A stretch of 64,000 bases of DNA from AC-56 sp963702195 (GTDB lineage: Bacteria; Actinomycetota; Thermoleophilia; Solirubrobacterales; 70-9): contig OY969725.1 in assembly GCA_963702195.1 (NCBI GenBank), positions 1,426,001 to 1,490,000 on the forward strand, in the 5' to 3' direction. A model generated the notes under the pieces. It was not told where the DNA came from and made no database searches. It saw only the letters and a list, made by a program, of their open reading frames with translations. The translations under genes and the position numbers were made by a program. Positions 7,822-15,689 of the stretch are shown here, one piece after another. Position 1 is the first letter of the stretch; each line of letters opens with the position of its first letter.

Positions 7822-10428
7822 ATGAAGATCAGCGAGATCCGCGAGGCGTACCTCTCGTTCTTCGAGGAGCGTGGCCATCTGCGCGTGCCGTCGGCGTCGT
7901 TGATCCCGGCGCCCGAGGACACGTCGACGCTGCTGACCGTCGCCGGGATGCAGCCGTTCAAGCCGTACTTCCGCGGCGATTCCGAGCCGCCGAGCAATCG
8001 GCTCACCTCGGTTCAGAAGTGCTTCCGCACGCCCGACATCGACGAGGTGGGCAACACCCGCCGGCACCTCACCTTCTTCGAGATGCTCGGCAACTGGAGC
8101 TTCGCGGACTACTTCAAGGAGCAGTCGATCGCCTGGGGGCTCGAGCTCTCCGTGGAGGTCTTCGGGCTCGACAAGGACCGCATCTGGCCGAGCGTCTTCG
8201 GCGGCGACGACGAGCTCGGGCTCGGCCCCGACGAGGAGTCGATCGAGATCTGGAAGAGCCATGGGATCCCGGACGACCGGATCGTGCTGCTGCCGCGCTC
8301 GGAGAACTTCTGGCAGGCGGGGGAGACCGGCCCCTGTGGCCCGTGCTCCGAGATGTACCTGGATCGCGGGCGTGAGTTCGGCGGCGACGACGAGCGGCCG
8401 GGCGACGACACGGACCGCTATCTCGAGTACTGGAACCACGTCTTCATGAGCTACGAGCTCCACGCCGACGGCTCGCTCACCAAGCTGCCGGCGAACAACG
8501 TCGATACCGGCCTGGGCCTGGAGCGGATGGCGTCGATCCTCCAAAACGTCGACTCGGTGTTCCAGACGGATGCCTTCAGCCCGCTGATCGAGCTCGCCGA
8601 GGAGATGAGCGCACGTTCCTACGAGCAGGACCGGGCGACAACGAGGGCGATGCGGATCATCGCCGACCACTCGCGCGGCATGACGTTCCTGATCGCGGAT
8701 GGCGTCGTCCCGTCCAACGAGGACCGGGGCTACGTCCTGCGCCGGGTGATGCGTCGCGCGATCCAGCAGGGGCGGGTGCTGGGGCTGGAGTCTCCGTGGC
8801 TCGGAAGATTCGCGGAGCGGGCGATCGAGATGATGGGCGACGCGTATCCGGAGCTGGCCTCCGAGCGCGACACGATCATGCGCTGGGTCGGCGACGAGGA
8901 GGCGGCGTTCGGCCGCACCCTCGACCGCGGCACGCAGCTGCTCGAGCAGCTCGTCGCGCAGGCCGAGGAGCAGGAGACGTCGTGGATCGACGCGGAGGAG
9001 GCGTTCAAGCTCCACGACACCTACGGCTTTCCCTACGACCTGACCAGGGAGCTCCTTGCCGAACGGGGTCTGTCGGTCGACGACGCCGGCTTCGAGGCGC
9101 TGATGGAGAAGCAGCGCATCCGCGCCCGTACCGGGGCTGAGCCGGCGGTCAAGGACCGCCACCAGGCCGTGATGTCCTTCGCGCAGGCGGCTCCCCCGTC
9201 GACGTTCGTCGGCTACGAGGTGCTCGGCACCGAGACCGCGGTCGCGGCGGCCGATTCGGCGCTGATCAAGCTCGAGGAGAGCCCGTTCTACCCCGAGGGA
9301 GGTGGCCAGGTGTCCGACTCGGGCTCGGTCAGCTGGGATGGCCAGGGCGCTCGGGTCGCCGACGTGTACCGGCTGGGCGACGACCAGGTGATCCGCCTGG
9401 ACGAGTCCGGCCCGGCCCCGGAGCCCGGCTCACGGGTGCGTGCCGAGGTGGACCATTCAAGGCGGCACGCGACGATGCGAAACCACACCGCGACGCACCT
9501 GCTGCACGCGGCGCTCAGGGAGCGGCTCGGCGCCCACGTCCGCCAGGCCGGCTCGGCCGTGCGGCCGGACAAGCTGCGCTTCGACTTCACCCACGGCGCG
9601 GCGCTCAGCCCGGATGAGGTGCGCCAGGTCGAGGATCGCGTCAACGAGTGGATCAAGGCCTCGAGGCCGGTTCGCGCGATGCAGATGAGCCGCCAAGAGG
9701 CCGAGGAGCTCGGTGCGATGGCGCTGTTCGGCGAGAAGTACGGCGACTGGGTGCGGGTGATCGAGGTCGACGACGTCTCGCGCGAGCTCTGCGGGGGTAC
9801 CCACGTTGCGAACACTGCGGAGATCGGCATCTTCGCCATCGTCTCCGAGGGGTCGAGCGCAGCCAACGTGCGGCGGATCGAGGCGATCACCGGGCCCGCG
9901 GCGATCGACTGGTTTCGCGAGCGAAGCGACGCGCTCACCCAGGCCGGCGCGGCCTTGGGTTCCCCGCGCGAGCCGCTGCGGGCAGCCGAGCGTGCGGCGG
10001 AGCGCCTCAAGCAGCTGGAGAAGCAGGCCGCCGCCGAGCAGCGGCGCGGCGCCGGCGAGGAGGCGGAGGAGCTCGCGTCGAGCGCGGCAGACGTCGGCGG
10101 CGTGAAGGTCGTGACCGCGCAGCGCGACGGCGTCGATCAGCGCGCCCTGCTGAACCTCGCCGACCAGGTGAAGGCCAAGTTGGGGGACGGCGCGGTGGTG
10201 CTGGGTGGCGCCAACGACGGGCGCGTGGCCCTGGTTGCCAGCTTCACCCGCGGCGCAGTCGAGCGCGGATTGTCGGCGGCTGACGTGATCCGCGGCGCGG
10301 CCGAGGTGATCGGCGGCGGAGGCGGTGGCCGCGCCGACGTCGCGCAGGCCGGCGGCCGGGACGCCGAGCGCCTCGACGAGGCTCTCGTGGCCGCCCGCGA
10401 GGCGATCGAGCGGACGCTCGGCGCCTAG
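7822..10428 (+). CDS. alaS: Alanyl-tRNA synthetase
   Basis: Charges tRNA-Ala and edits misacylated Ser and Gly. The 868 residues are normal for bacterial AlaRS. The catalytic domain starts at once (EIREAYLSFFEERGH), the editing domain has its zinc ligands in NHTATHLLH (H555 and H559) and CGGTH (C657, H661), and the C-terminal half has the coiled-coil and the glycine-rich C-Ala domain ending in GGGGGGRADVAQAGG. It begins the alaS-ruvX-mltG-aroE block that is common in actinobacteria. Confidence 0.97.
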   Translation: MKISEIREAYLSFFEERGHLRVPSASLIPAPEDTSTLLTVAGMQPFKPYFRGDSEPPSNRLTSVQKCFRTPDIDEVGNTRRHLTFFEMLGNWSFADYFKEQSIAWGLELSVEVFGLDKDRIWPSVFGGDDELGLGPDEESIEIWKSHGIPDDRIVLLPRSENFWQAGETGPCGPCSEMYLDRGREFGGDDERPGDDTDRYLEYWNHVFMSYELHADGSLTKLPANNVDTGLGLERMASILQNVDSVFQTDAFSPLIELAEEMSARSYEQDRATTRAMRIIADHSRGMTFLIADGVVPSNEDRGYVLRRVMRRAIQQGRVLGLESPWLGRFAERAIEMMGDAYPELASERDTIMRWVGDEEAAFGRTLDRGTQLLEQLVAQAEEQETSWIDAEEAFKLHDTYGFPYDLTRELLAERGLSVDDAGFEALMEKQRIRARTGAEPAVKDRHQAVMSFAQAAPPSTFVGYEVLGTETAVAAADSALIKLEESPFYPEGGGQVSDSGSVSWDGQGARVADVYRLGDDQVIRLDESGPAPEPGSRVRAEVDHSRRHATMRNHTATHLLHAALRERLGAHVRQAGSAVRPDKLRFDFTHGAALSPDEVRQVEDRVNEWIKASRPVRAMQMSRQEAEELGAMALFGEKYGDWVRVIEVDDVSRELCGGTHVANTAEIGIFAIVSEGSSAANVRRIEAITGPAAIDWFRERSDALTQAGAALGSPREPLRAAERAAERLKQLEKQAAAEQRRGAGEEAEELASSAADVGGVKVVTAQRDGVDQRALLNLADQVKAKLGDGAVVLGGANDGRVALVASFTRGAVERGLSAADVIRGAAEVIGGGGGGRADVAQAGGRDAERLDEALVAAREAIERTLGA

Positions 10429-10441
10429 CTCTCCTACGCCG

Positions 10442-10831
10442 ATGCGAGTGCTTGCGATCGACCACGGAGAGGCACGCGCCGGGTGCGCCGTTTCAGACCC
10501 CACTGGTACGATCGCCCGCCCGCTGGGTGTGATCGAGCCTCCGGATCCGCAGGAAGTCGCGGAGCTGGCGGCCGAGCACGGCGCGGATCTTGTTGTAGTC
10601 GGTCTGCCGGTCTCGTTGAATGGGGCCGAGGGAAAGCAGGCGGCCGACGCGCGGGCGTTCAGGGATGAGCTCGCGACGATCCTGGATGTTCCCGTGGAGA
10701 CCTACGACGAGCGACTGACCACGCGACTTGCCGAGAGCTCGGCCCGTGCCGGGGCGAGCGCCCCGGCGGATGCGCTGGCGGCCGCGCACCTGCTCGAGAG
10801 CTACCTGCGCCACATGGGCCCCGGCCGGTGA
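10442..10831 (+). CDS. ruvX: YqgF/RuvX-type resolvase-like nuclease
   Basis: This 129-residue RNase H-fold protein starts with the strand-Asp motif LAIDHGEARAGCAVSD, which carries the first acidic residue, followed by LVVVGLPVSLNG and, near the end, DALAAAHLLESYL with the late acidic residue. Family members process 16S rRNA ends (YqgF in E. coli) and have been tested as Holliday junction resolvases. It lies 13 bases after alaS, and its TGA stop overlaps the ATG of mltG (TGATG), so the genes are translated as a unit. Confidence 0.92.
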   Translation: MRVLAIDHGEARAGCAVSDPTGTIARPLGVIEPPDPQEVAELAAEHGADLVVVGLPVSLNGAEGKQAADARAFRDELATILDVPVETYDERLTTRLAESSARAGASAPADALAAAHLLESYLRHMGPGR

Positions 10832-12015
10832 TGGACGAATACAGCGATCCTTTCGCGGAGGAGCAGGCCGAGCAGGAGCGCCGCCGGCGCCGCGCCGCGC
10901 GCGAGGCCCGCAGGCGTGAGGGCCGCGCGCGGAGCGAGCAGCAGGGCGCGCTCGCCGATCGCGTCAAGGGCATGCTGTCGGGCTCCGAGGCAGGCGGGAC
11001 CGAGGGCCCGGACCCTCGCATCGGCGCCTCGCCCGGGGCGCGCTCGGCGCCCCCGGACCCGGAGGCGGGCGGTGAGCCGCCGGCGCCGCCGCCACCTCGA
11101 CCGCCGCGAACCGCGCTGAGCCCGCGTGAGCCTCCGCCTCCGCGCCGCCCGCAGAACATGCGGCGGCGGCGCATCATCGGGGCGGTGATCGTGGTGATCG
11201 TCGCCATCGGCATCGTTGCCGCTGCGGCCGCCGCGATCCACCACTTCTCGGCGGGCAGCTCCGATTCGTCGCCGAAGCAGGCCGCTGGGAAGCCGGTCAA
11301 GAAGGTCACCATCCCCGAGGGATACGACCGCCGCGCGATCGCCGATCTCGCGAAGAAGGACGGCATCACGGGCGACTACATGAAGGCCAGCGAGAGCTTC
11401 AAGGGCTTTGACCCGGACAAGTACGGCGCAAAGAACCCGCCCAGTCTCGAGGGGTTCCTGTTCCCCGCCACGTACGAGCTGCCGCACAAGCCGAACGTCG
11501 ACGACCTGATCGGCCGGCAGCTCGACGCCTTCAAGCAGTACATGAGCCAGGTGAACCTGAAGTACGCGAAGTCGAAGAACCTGACGCCGTACGACGTGCT
11601 GACCATCGCGTCCATGATCGAGCGCGAGGCGGTGGTGGACAAGGACCGCAAGAAGATCGCGGCGGTGATCTACAACCGCCTCAGCCAGGGGATGTCGCTG
11701 CAGATCGACGCGACGATCCGCTTCGCCGAGAACAACTGGACGAAGCCCCTCACCGAGTCCGACCTCCACATCAGCTCGCCGTACAACACCTACGAGAACA
11801 CGGGCCTGCCGCCCACGCCGATCGGCAACCCCGGCCTCGCGTCGATCGAGGCCGCCGCGCGTCCGGCCAGCGTGAACTACCTGTACTACGTCGCCAAGCC
11901 GAACGGCTGCGGCCACTTCTTCACGGCCTCGTTCTCCGCGTTCCAGGCCGCGCAGGACCGCTACAACTCCGCGCGCGAGGCGGCCGGCGGCAACTCGCCG
12001 ACCAACTGTCCGTAG
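10831..12015 (+). CDS. mltG: Endolytic peptidoglycan transglycosylase MltG
   Basis: Cleaves nascent glycan strands at the membrane and so sets their length. The 394-residue product has an unusually long charged and Pro-rich cytoplasmic N-terminus (1-110), one membrane helix (about 115-137), then a YceG domain: IPEGYDRRAIADL, SLEGFLFPATYEL, and the catalytic glutamate in SMIEREA (E264). PPTPIGNPGLASI near the end is the conserved closing motif. ATG 10831 shares its A with the ruvX stop; a GTG one codon earlier is the alternative start. The cytoplasmic tail may dock it to division or elongation proteins. Confidence 0.93.
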   Translation: MDEYSDPFAEEQAEQERRRRRAAREARRREGRARSEQQGALADRVKGMLSGSEAGGTEGPDPRIGASPGARSAPPDPEAGGEPPAPPPPRPPRTALSPREPPPPRRPQNMRRRRIIGAVIVVIVAIGIVAAAAAAIHHFSAGSSDSSPKQAAGKPVKKVTIPEGYDRRAIADLAKKDGITGDYMKASESFKGFDPDKYGAKNPPSLEGFLFPATYELPHKPNVDDLIGRQLDAFKQYMSQVNLKYAKSKNLTPYDVLTIASMIEREAVVDKDRKKIAAVIYNRLSQGMSLQIDATIRFAENNWTKPLTESDLHISSPYNTYENTGLPPTPIGNPGLASIEAAARPASVNYLYYVAKPNGCGHFFTASFSAFQAAQDRYNSAREAAGGNSPTNCP

Positions 12016-12054
12016 CCCCCGGGCGTCCATCGAGCGCCCCCGTAGCATCGGCCT

Positions 12055-12894
12055 ATGCCGAAGCGCCTCGCGGTCCTTGGCCAGCCCATCTCCCATTCGC
12101 GCTCTCCCGCGATGCACACCGCCGCGCTCGCGGAGCTCGGCCTGGCGGATGAGTGGACCTACGAGGCGATCGAGGTCTCGCCGCAGGGCTTCGACGAGCG
12201 GGTGCGCGCGATGCCGGGCGAGGGGTTCGTGGGCGCCAACGTCACGGTGCCGCACAAGCTCGCGGCTCTGGCGATCTCCGACGAGGCTTCTGAGGCCGCC
12301 CGCGCGATCGGCGCCGCCAACACGCTGACCTTCGCGGACGGGCGGATCGCCGCCGAGAACACCGATGCGGCCGGCCTCCTCGACGCACTGCCCGAATCTC
12401 CGTCCGGATCCCGCGCTCTCGTGCTCGGCGCCGGAGGGTCGGCGCGCGCCGTCGTGTGGGCCCTCGTCGACGCCGGCACCGACGTCGCGATCTGGAACCG
12501 CACCTCCGAGAAGGCCGCCCACCTTGCGCGTGAGCTGGGCGCCGCGGCGACCGAAACGGTCGATCCGGCCGATTTCGACCTGCTCGTGAACGCGACGACC
12601 GTGGGCATGGGAGCGTCCACCCAGGCGTCCTCGGACCTAAAGAGCCTGCCAATCGATGCCGATGCCCTCGGTGAAAGACACCAGTTGGTGGACCTCGCCT
12701 ACGGGGCGGTGGAGACGGAGCTCGTTCGCGCGGCAACCGCGCGAGGGGCGCGCGTCGTCGACGGGCTCGAGGTGCTGGTTCGCCAGGGGGCTGCCTCCCT
12801 GGAGATCTGGACGGGAATGGACCCGCCGATCGAGGTGATGAGGCGGGCCGTCCGTTCGGACCGATGGCAAACGAGAACCGACCCGGATACCTGA
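12055..12894 (+). CDS. aroE: Shikimate dehydrogenase
   Basis: Reduces 3-dehydroshikimate to shikimate with NADPH. The 279 residues contain the substrate loop GQPISHSRSPAMH, the NVTVPHK motif with the catalytic lysine, ENTDAAGLLDAL, and the Rossmann glycine motif GAGGSARAVVWAL. The 3' end overlaps pilB by 31 bases. A sigma-28-like promoter for pilB seems to be embedded in codons around 12638-12665, where a rare CTA leucine codon occurs. Confidence 0.95.
   Translation: MPKRLAVLGQPISHSRSPAMHTAALAELGLADEWTYEAIEVSPQGFDERVRAMPGEGFVGANVTVPHKLAALAISDEASEAARAIGAANTLTFADGRIAAENTDAAGLLDALPESPSGSRALVLGAGGSARAVVWALVDAGTDVAIWNRTSEKAAHLARELGAAATETVDPADFDLLVNATTVGMGASTQASSDLKSLPIDADALGERHQLVDLAYGAVETELVRAATARGARVVDGLEVLVRQGAASLEIWTGMDPPIEVMRRAVRSDRWQTRTDPDT
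12638..12665 (+). promoter_or_regulatory. Sigma-28/WhiG-type promoter inside aroE, upstream of pilB
   Basis: TAAA (12638-12641), 16 bases, GCCGATGC (12658-12665) fits the FliA/SigD/WhiG consensus TAAA-N15/16-GCCGATAA. Transcription would start near 12672, about 190 bases before the pilB start. It is one of five such elements next to pilus genes in this window. Confidence 0.5.
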
Positions 12895-14651
12895 GACCGG
12901 TCCCCTCCGGGGACGAGGCGACGGCGAAGCACCTCGAGGACGAGGCGCAGGCCGGCAACGGCGTCACCGCGCCCATGCAGCGCGGCCACTCGGGCATGTT
13001 CGTGACCGACGTCGTGGTCGAGCTCGGTTACGCGAGCCGCGAGCAGGTCGACGAAGTGGTGAATGAGGCGCGGGTGGCCGGCCGGGCGCCCGAGTCGCTG
13101 CTTCGCGACTACCAGGTGATCGACGGCGACCAGCTCTCGCGGGCGATCGCCGAGCGCTACGGGCTCGACCACGTCGACCTCAGCGTCTACAAGGTCGACA
13201 TGGGGGCGGCGAACCTGCTCTCGATGAGCGGCGCGCGCCGCTACCAGGCGCTGCCGGTCGGCTACGTGGACACCGAGACGCTGCTGCTCGCCATGGCCGA
13301 CCCGGCCAACGTCCTCGCGGTGGACGACATCCAGATGATGACCGGCCTGCGGTGCCGGGTCGCGGTGGCGGCGGAGGAGGACATCGACGCGCTGATCAGC
13401 CGTATGAACCGGCTCGAGCACGCCGTCAGCGATGCGGTCTCCGAAGAGGAGGAGGTCGAGGGCGAGGCCGAGATCACCGAGCTCCACGAGACGGCGGAGG
13501 ACGCCCCGGTGATCAAGCTCGTCCATTCGGTGCTCGCGCAGGCGGTGAACGAGGGTGCCTCCGACATCCACTTCGAGGCCGAGGAGGACGAGATGCGGGT
13601 GCGCTTCCGTGTCGACGGTGTGCTGTATGAGTCGGCGCGGGTGCCGAAGCGGATGATCGCCGGCGTCGTCTCCCGGGTGAAGCTGATGGCGGACATGGAC
13701 ATCGCCGAGAAGCGGATCCCCCAGGACGGCCGGGTGGGCGTGACCGTTGACGACCGCAAGGTCGACCTGCGCGTCACGACACTGCCCACGCAGCGGGGGG
13801 AGGGGGCGTCGGTGCGCATCCTCGACAAGGAGCAGGCGCTTCGCACCCTCGACGAGCTCGGCATGGACGGCGAGCCCCGGACCAGGTTCGAGTCCACCGT
13901 CCAGCGCCCCTACGGCGCCGTTCTCGTGACCGGGCCCACGGGCTCCGGCAAGTCGACGACCCTCTACGCGGCGCTGCTGGAGCTCAACGCAGTCGAGCGC
14001 AACATCATCACGATCGAGGACCCGGTCGAATACCGGATGGCCGGCATCAACCAGATGAACGTCAACCGCAAGGCGGGGCTCACCTTCGCCACGGGACTGC
14101 GGTCGATCCTCCGCGCCGACCCCGACGTGATCATGGTCGGCGAGATCCGCGACGCCGAGACGGCGCGGATCGCGGTGGAGTCGGCGCTCACGGGCCACAT
14201 GGTCCTGAGCACGCTTCACACAAACGATGCCCCGGGCGCCATCGCCCGCCTCGCCGAGATGGGGATCGAGAGCTTCCTGACCGCCTCGGCGGTGGAGTGC
14301 GTGGTCGCCCAGCGCCTCGCGCGCCAGCTCTGCACCCACTGCAAGCGGCGCACGGTGATCCCGCAGAGGGCCCTGGTCGAGTCGGGCTTCAGGGTGGGCG
14401 CCGACCTGGAGGCCTACGAGCCCGTGGGCTGTGCTCGATGCTCGCACAGCGGTTACCGCGGCCGGATCGGCCTCTTCTCGGTGATGGTGATGAGCGAGGA
14501 GATCAAGTCGCTGACCGTCCAGCGAGCCCCGGAGTCCGAGATCTCAGAGGTCGCCCGCTCCCAGGGCATGATCACCGTGCGCGAGGACGGCCTGCAGAAG
14601 GCCCGCGCGGGCGTCACCTCGATCGAAGAAATCGCGCGAGTCACGACGTAG
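12864..14651 (+). CDS. pilB: Type IV pilus extension ATPase PilB
   Basis: Hexameric cytoplasmic motor that drives pilin polymerisation. The 595 residues contain an N-terminal MshEN-like domain (about 45-180), a second N-terminal domain (about 213-330), Walker A GPTGSGKSTT (357-366), an Asp box and Walker B around IMVGEIRDAETA, the His box LHTNDAPGA, and a four-cysteine zinc site (CTHC...CARC) after the ATPase core. MshEN domains of MshE and some PilB proteins bind c-di-GMP; here the repeat VVELGYASREQVDEV is only partly canonical. The gene overlaps aroE by 31 bases, and pilT and pilC follow after two unrelated genes. Confidence 0.95.
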   Translation: MANENRPGYLRPVPSGDEATAKHLEDEAQAGNGVTAPMQRGHSGMFVTDVVVELGYASREQVDEVVNEARVAGRAPESLLRDYQVIDGDQLSRAIAERYGLDHVDLSVYKVDMGAANLLSMSGARRYQALPVGYVDTETLLLAMADPANVLAVDDIQMMTGLRCRVAVAAEEDIDALISRMNRLEHAVSDAVSEEEEVEGEAEITELHETAEDAPVIKLVHSVLAQAVNEGASDIHFEAEEDEMRVRFRVDGVLYESARVPKRMIAGVVSRVKLMADMDIAEKRIPQDGRVGVTVDDRKVDLRVTTLPTQRGEGASVRILDKEQALRTLDELGMDGEPRTRFESTVQRPYGAVLVTGPTGSGKSTTLYAALLELNAVERNIITIEDPVEYRMAGINQMNVNRKAGLTFATGLRSILRADPDVIMVGEIRDAETARIAVESALTGHMVLSTLHTNDAPGAIARLAEMGIESFLTASAVECVVAQRLARQLCTHCKRRTVIPQRALVESGFRVGADLEAYEPVGCARCSHSGYRGRIGLFSVMVMSEEIKSLTVQRAPESEISEVARSQGMITVREDGLQKARAGVTSIEEIARVTT

Positions 14652-14759
14652 CGGCTTCGTCGTCCTTACGGCGCATCTGACGCTTTCGCGACCCTCCCGT
14701 CCCACTTTCGACACAAAGCGGTGTTGAACGGGCAATGAGGGCAGGCCACCATCGGCCAC

Positions 14760-15689
14760 ATGGCCGGGTCAAGTGAATCTATTCCCGGAAACCGGGAACG
14801 GATCAACGCGACCCAGGTCCCGCGGCTTGTCCTGGAGCTCGCCGAGCGCCAGTGGGGCGTTGCGGCCCATTGGCAGCTAAAGAAGCGCGGGCTGAGCACC
14901 TCCGCGATCGGGCGCCGGTCGGCGTCGGGCAGATTGCATCGGATCTACCCCGGTGTCTATGCCGTCGGCCACCGAGCGCTCTGTACCGAGGGCCGGCTGC
15001 TCGCCGCGATCCTCTACGCCGGCCCCGGCGCCGCCCTTAGCCACGCGAGCGCCACGCACTGGTGGGAGCCCTTGCCCTCATTGCCCCACACCGTCGATGT
15101 CACAAGCCCACGCCAACGGAGATCGTTACCCGGTGTCCGGGTGCACCGAGCAACGACCGTCGAGCGCCTCATCCACCGCGGCCTGCCGGTCACCCCGGTG
15201 GCCCGCACGCTGCTCGACTTCGCCTCGGTCGCCCCACTTACGAACGTACGTAAGGCGGTGGCCAAGGCCGACTTCAAGCGCCTCATCGACCTCGAGGCGA
15301 TCGACGCGATCACCGGCGTCGGTCGCCCCGGCTCCGCCAGGCTGAAGCGAGCCCTCTCCCTTCATCGCCCCGAGTACGCCCGCACGCTGAGCCCACGTGA
15401 GGATCTACTTCTCGACCTCTGCCGCCGCCATCGCATTCCGATGCCGGAGGTCAACGTCCCGATCGGGCCGTACAAGGTCGACGCCCTGTGGCGAGGTGAG
15501 CGGCTGGTGGTCGAGGTGGACGGCGGCGACGGGCACGGAACGGTCGCCCAGATGCGCAGCGATCGCGAGCGCGACCTGTGGCTGCGCGACACCGGCTTCA
15601 CCGTCAATCGCTACAGCGGCGTGCAGCTGACCGGCAGCCGCCGTGCGGTCGCCACCGATATCCGGCGGGCGCTAGAGAGTCGCCCCTAG
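14760..15689 (+). CDS. AbiEi-like winged-helix protein with DUF559 endonuclease-fold C-terminus
   Basis: The first ~150 residues look like the AbiEi antitoxin family: a winged-helix start (LKKRGLSTSAIGRRSASGRLHRIYPGVYAVG), then HASATHWW and a central domain with VARTLLDFA. The last ~100 residues (from SPREDLLLDL) match DUF559, a Vsr/PD-(D/E)xK-like nuclease fold, with D241, E252 and D254 (VDALW...VVEVDGGDG) as candidate metal ligands. This architecture is frequent and scattered in actinobacteria. No AbiEii toxin gene is adjacent, so it is probably not a classical toxin-antitoxin unit. It interrupts the pilus genes and looks acquired. Function unknown. Confidence 0.75.
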   Translation: MAGSSESIPGNRERINATQVPRLVLELAERQWGVAAHWQLKKRGLSTSAIGRRSASGRLHRIYPGVYAVGHRALCTEGRLLAAILYAGPGAALSHASATHWWEPLPSLPHTVDVTSPRQRRSLPGVRVHRATTVERLIHRGLPVTPVARTLLDFASVAPLTNVRKAVAKADFKRLIDLEAIDAITGVGRPGSARLKRALSLHRPEYARTLSPREDLLLDLCRRHRIPMPEVNVPIGPYKVDALWRGERLVVEVDGGDGHGTVAQMRSDRERDLWLRDTGFTVNRYSGVQLTGSRRAVATDIRRALESRP

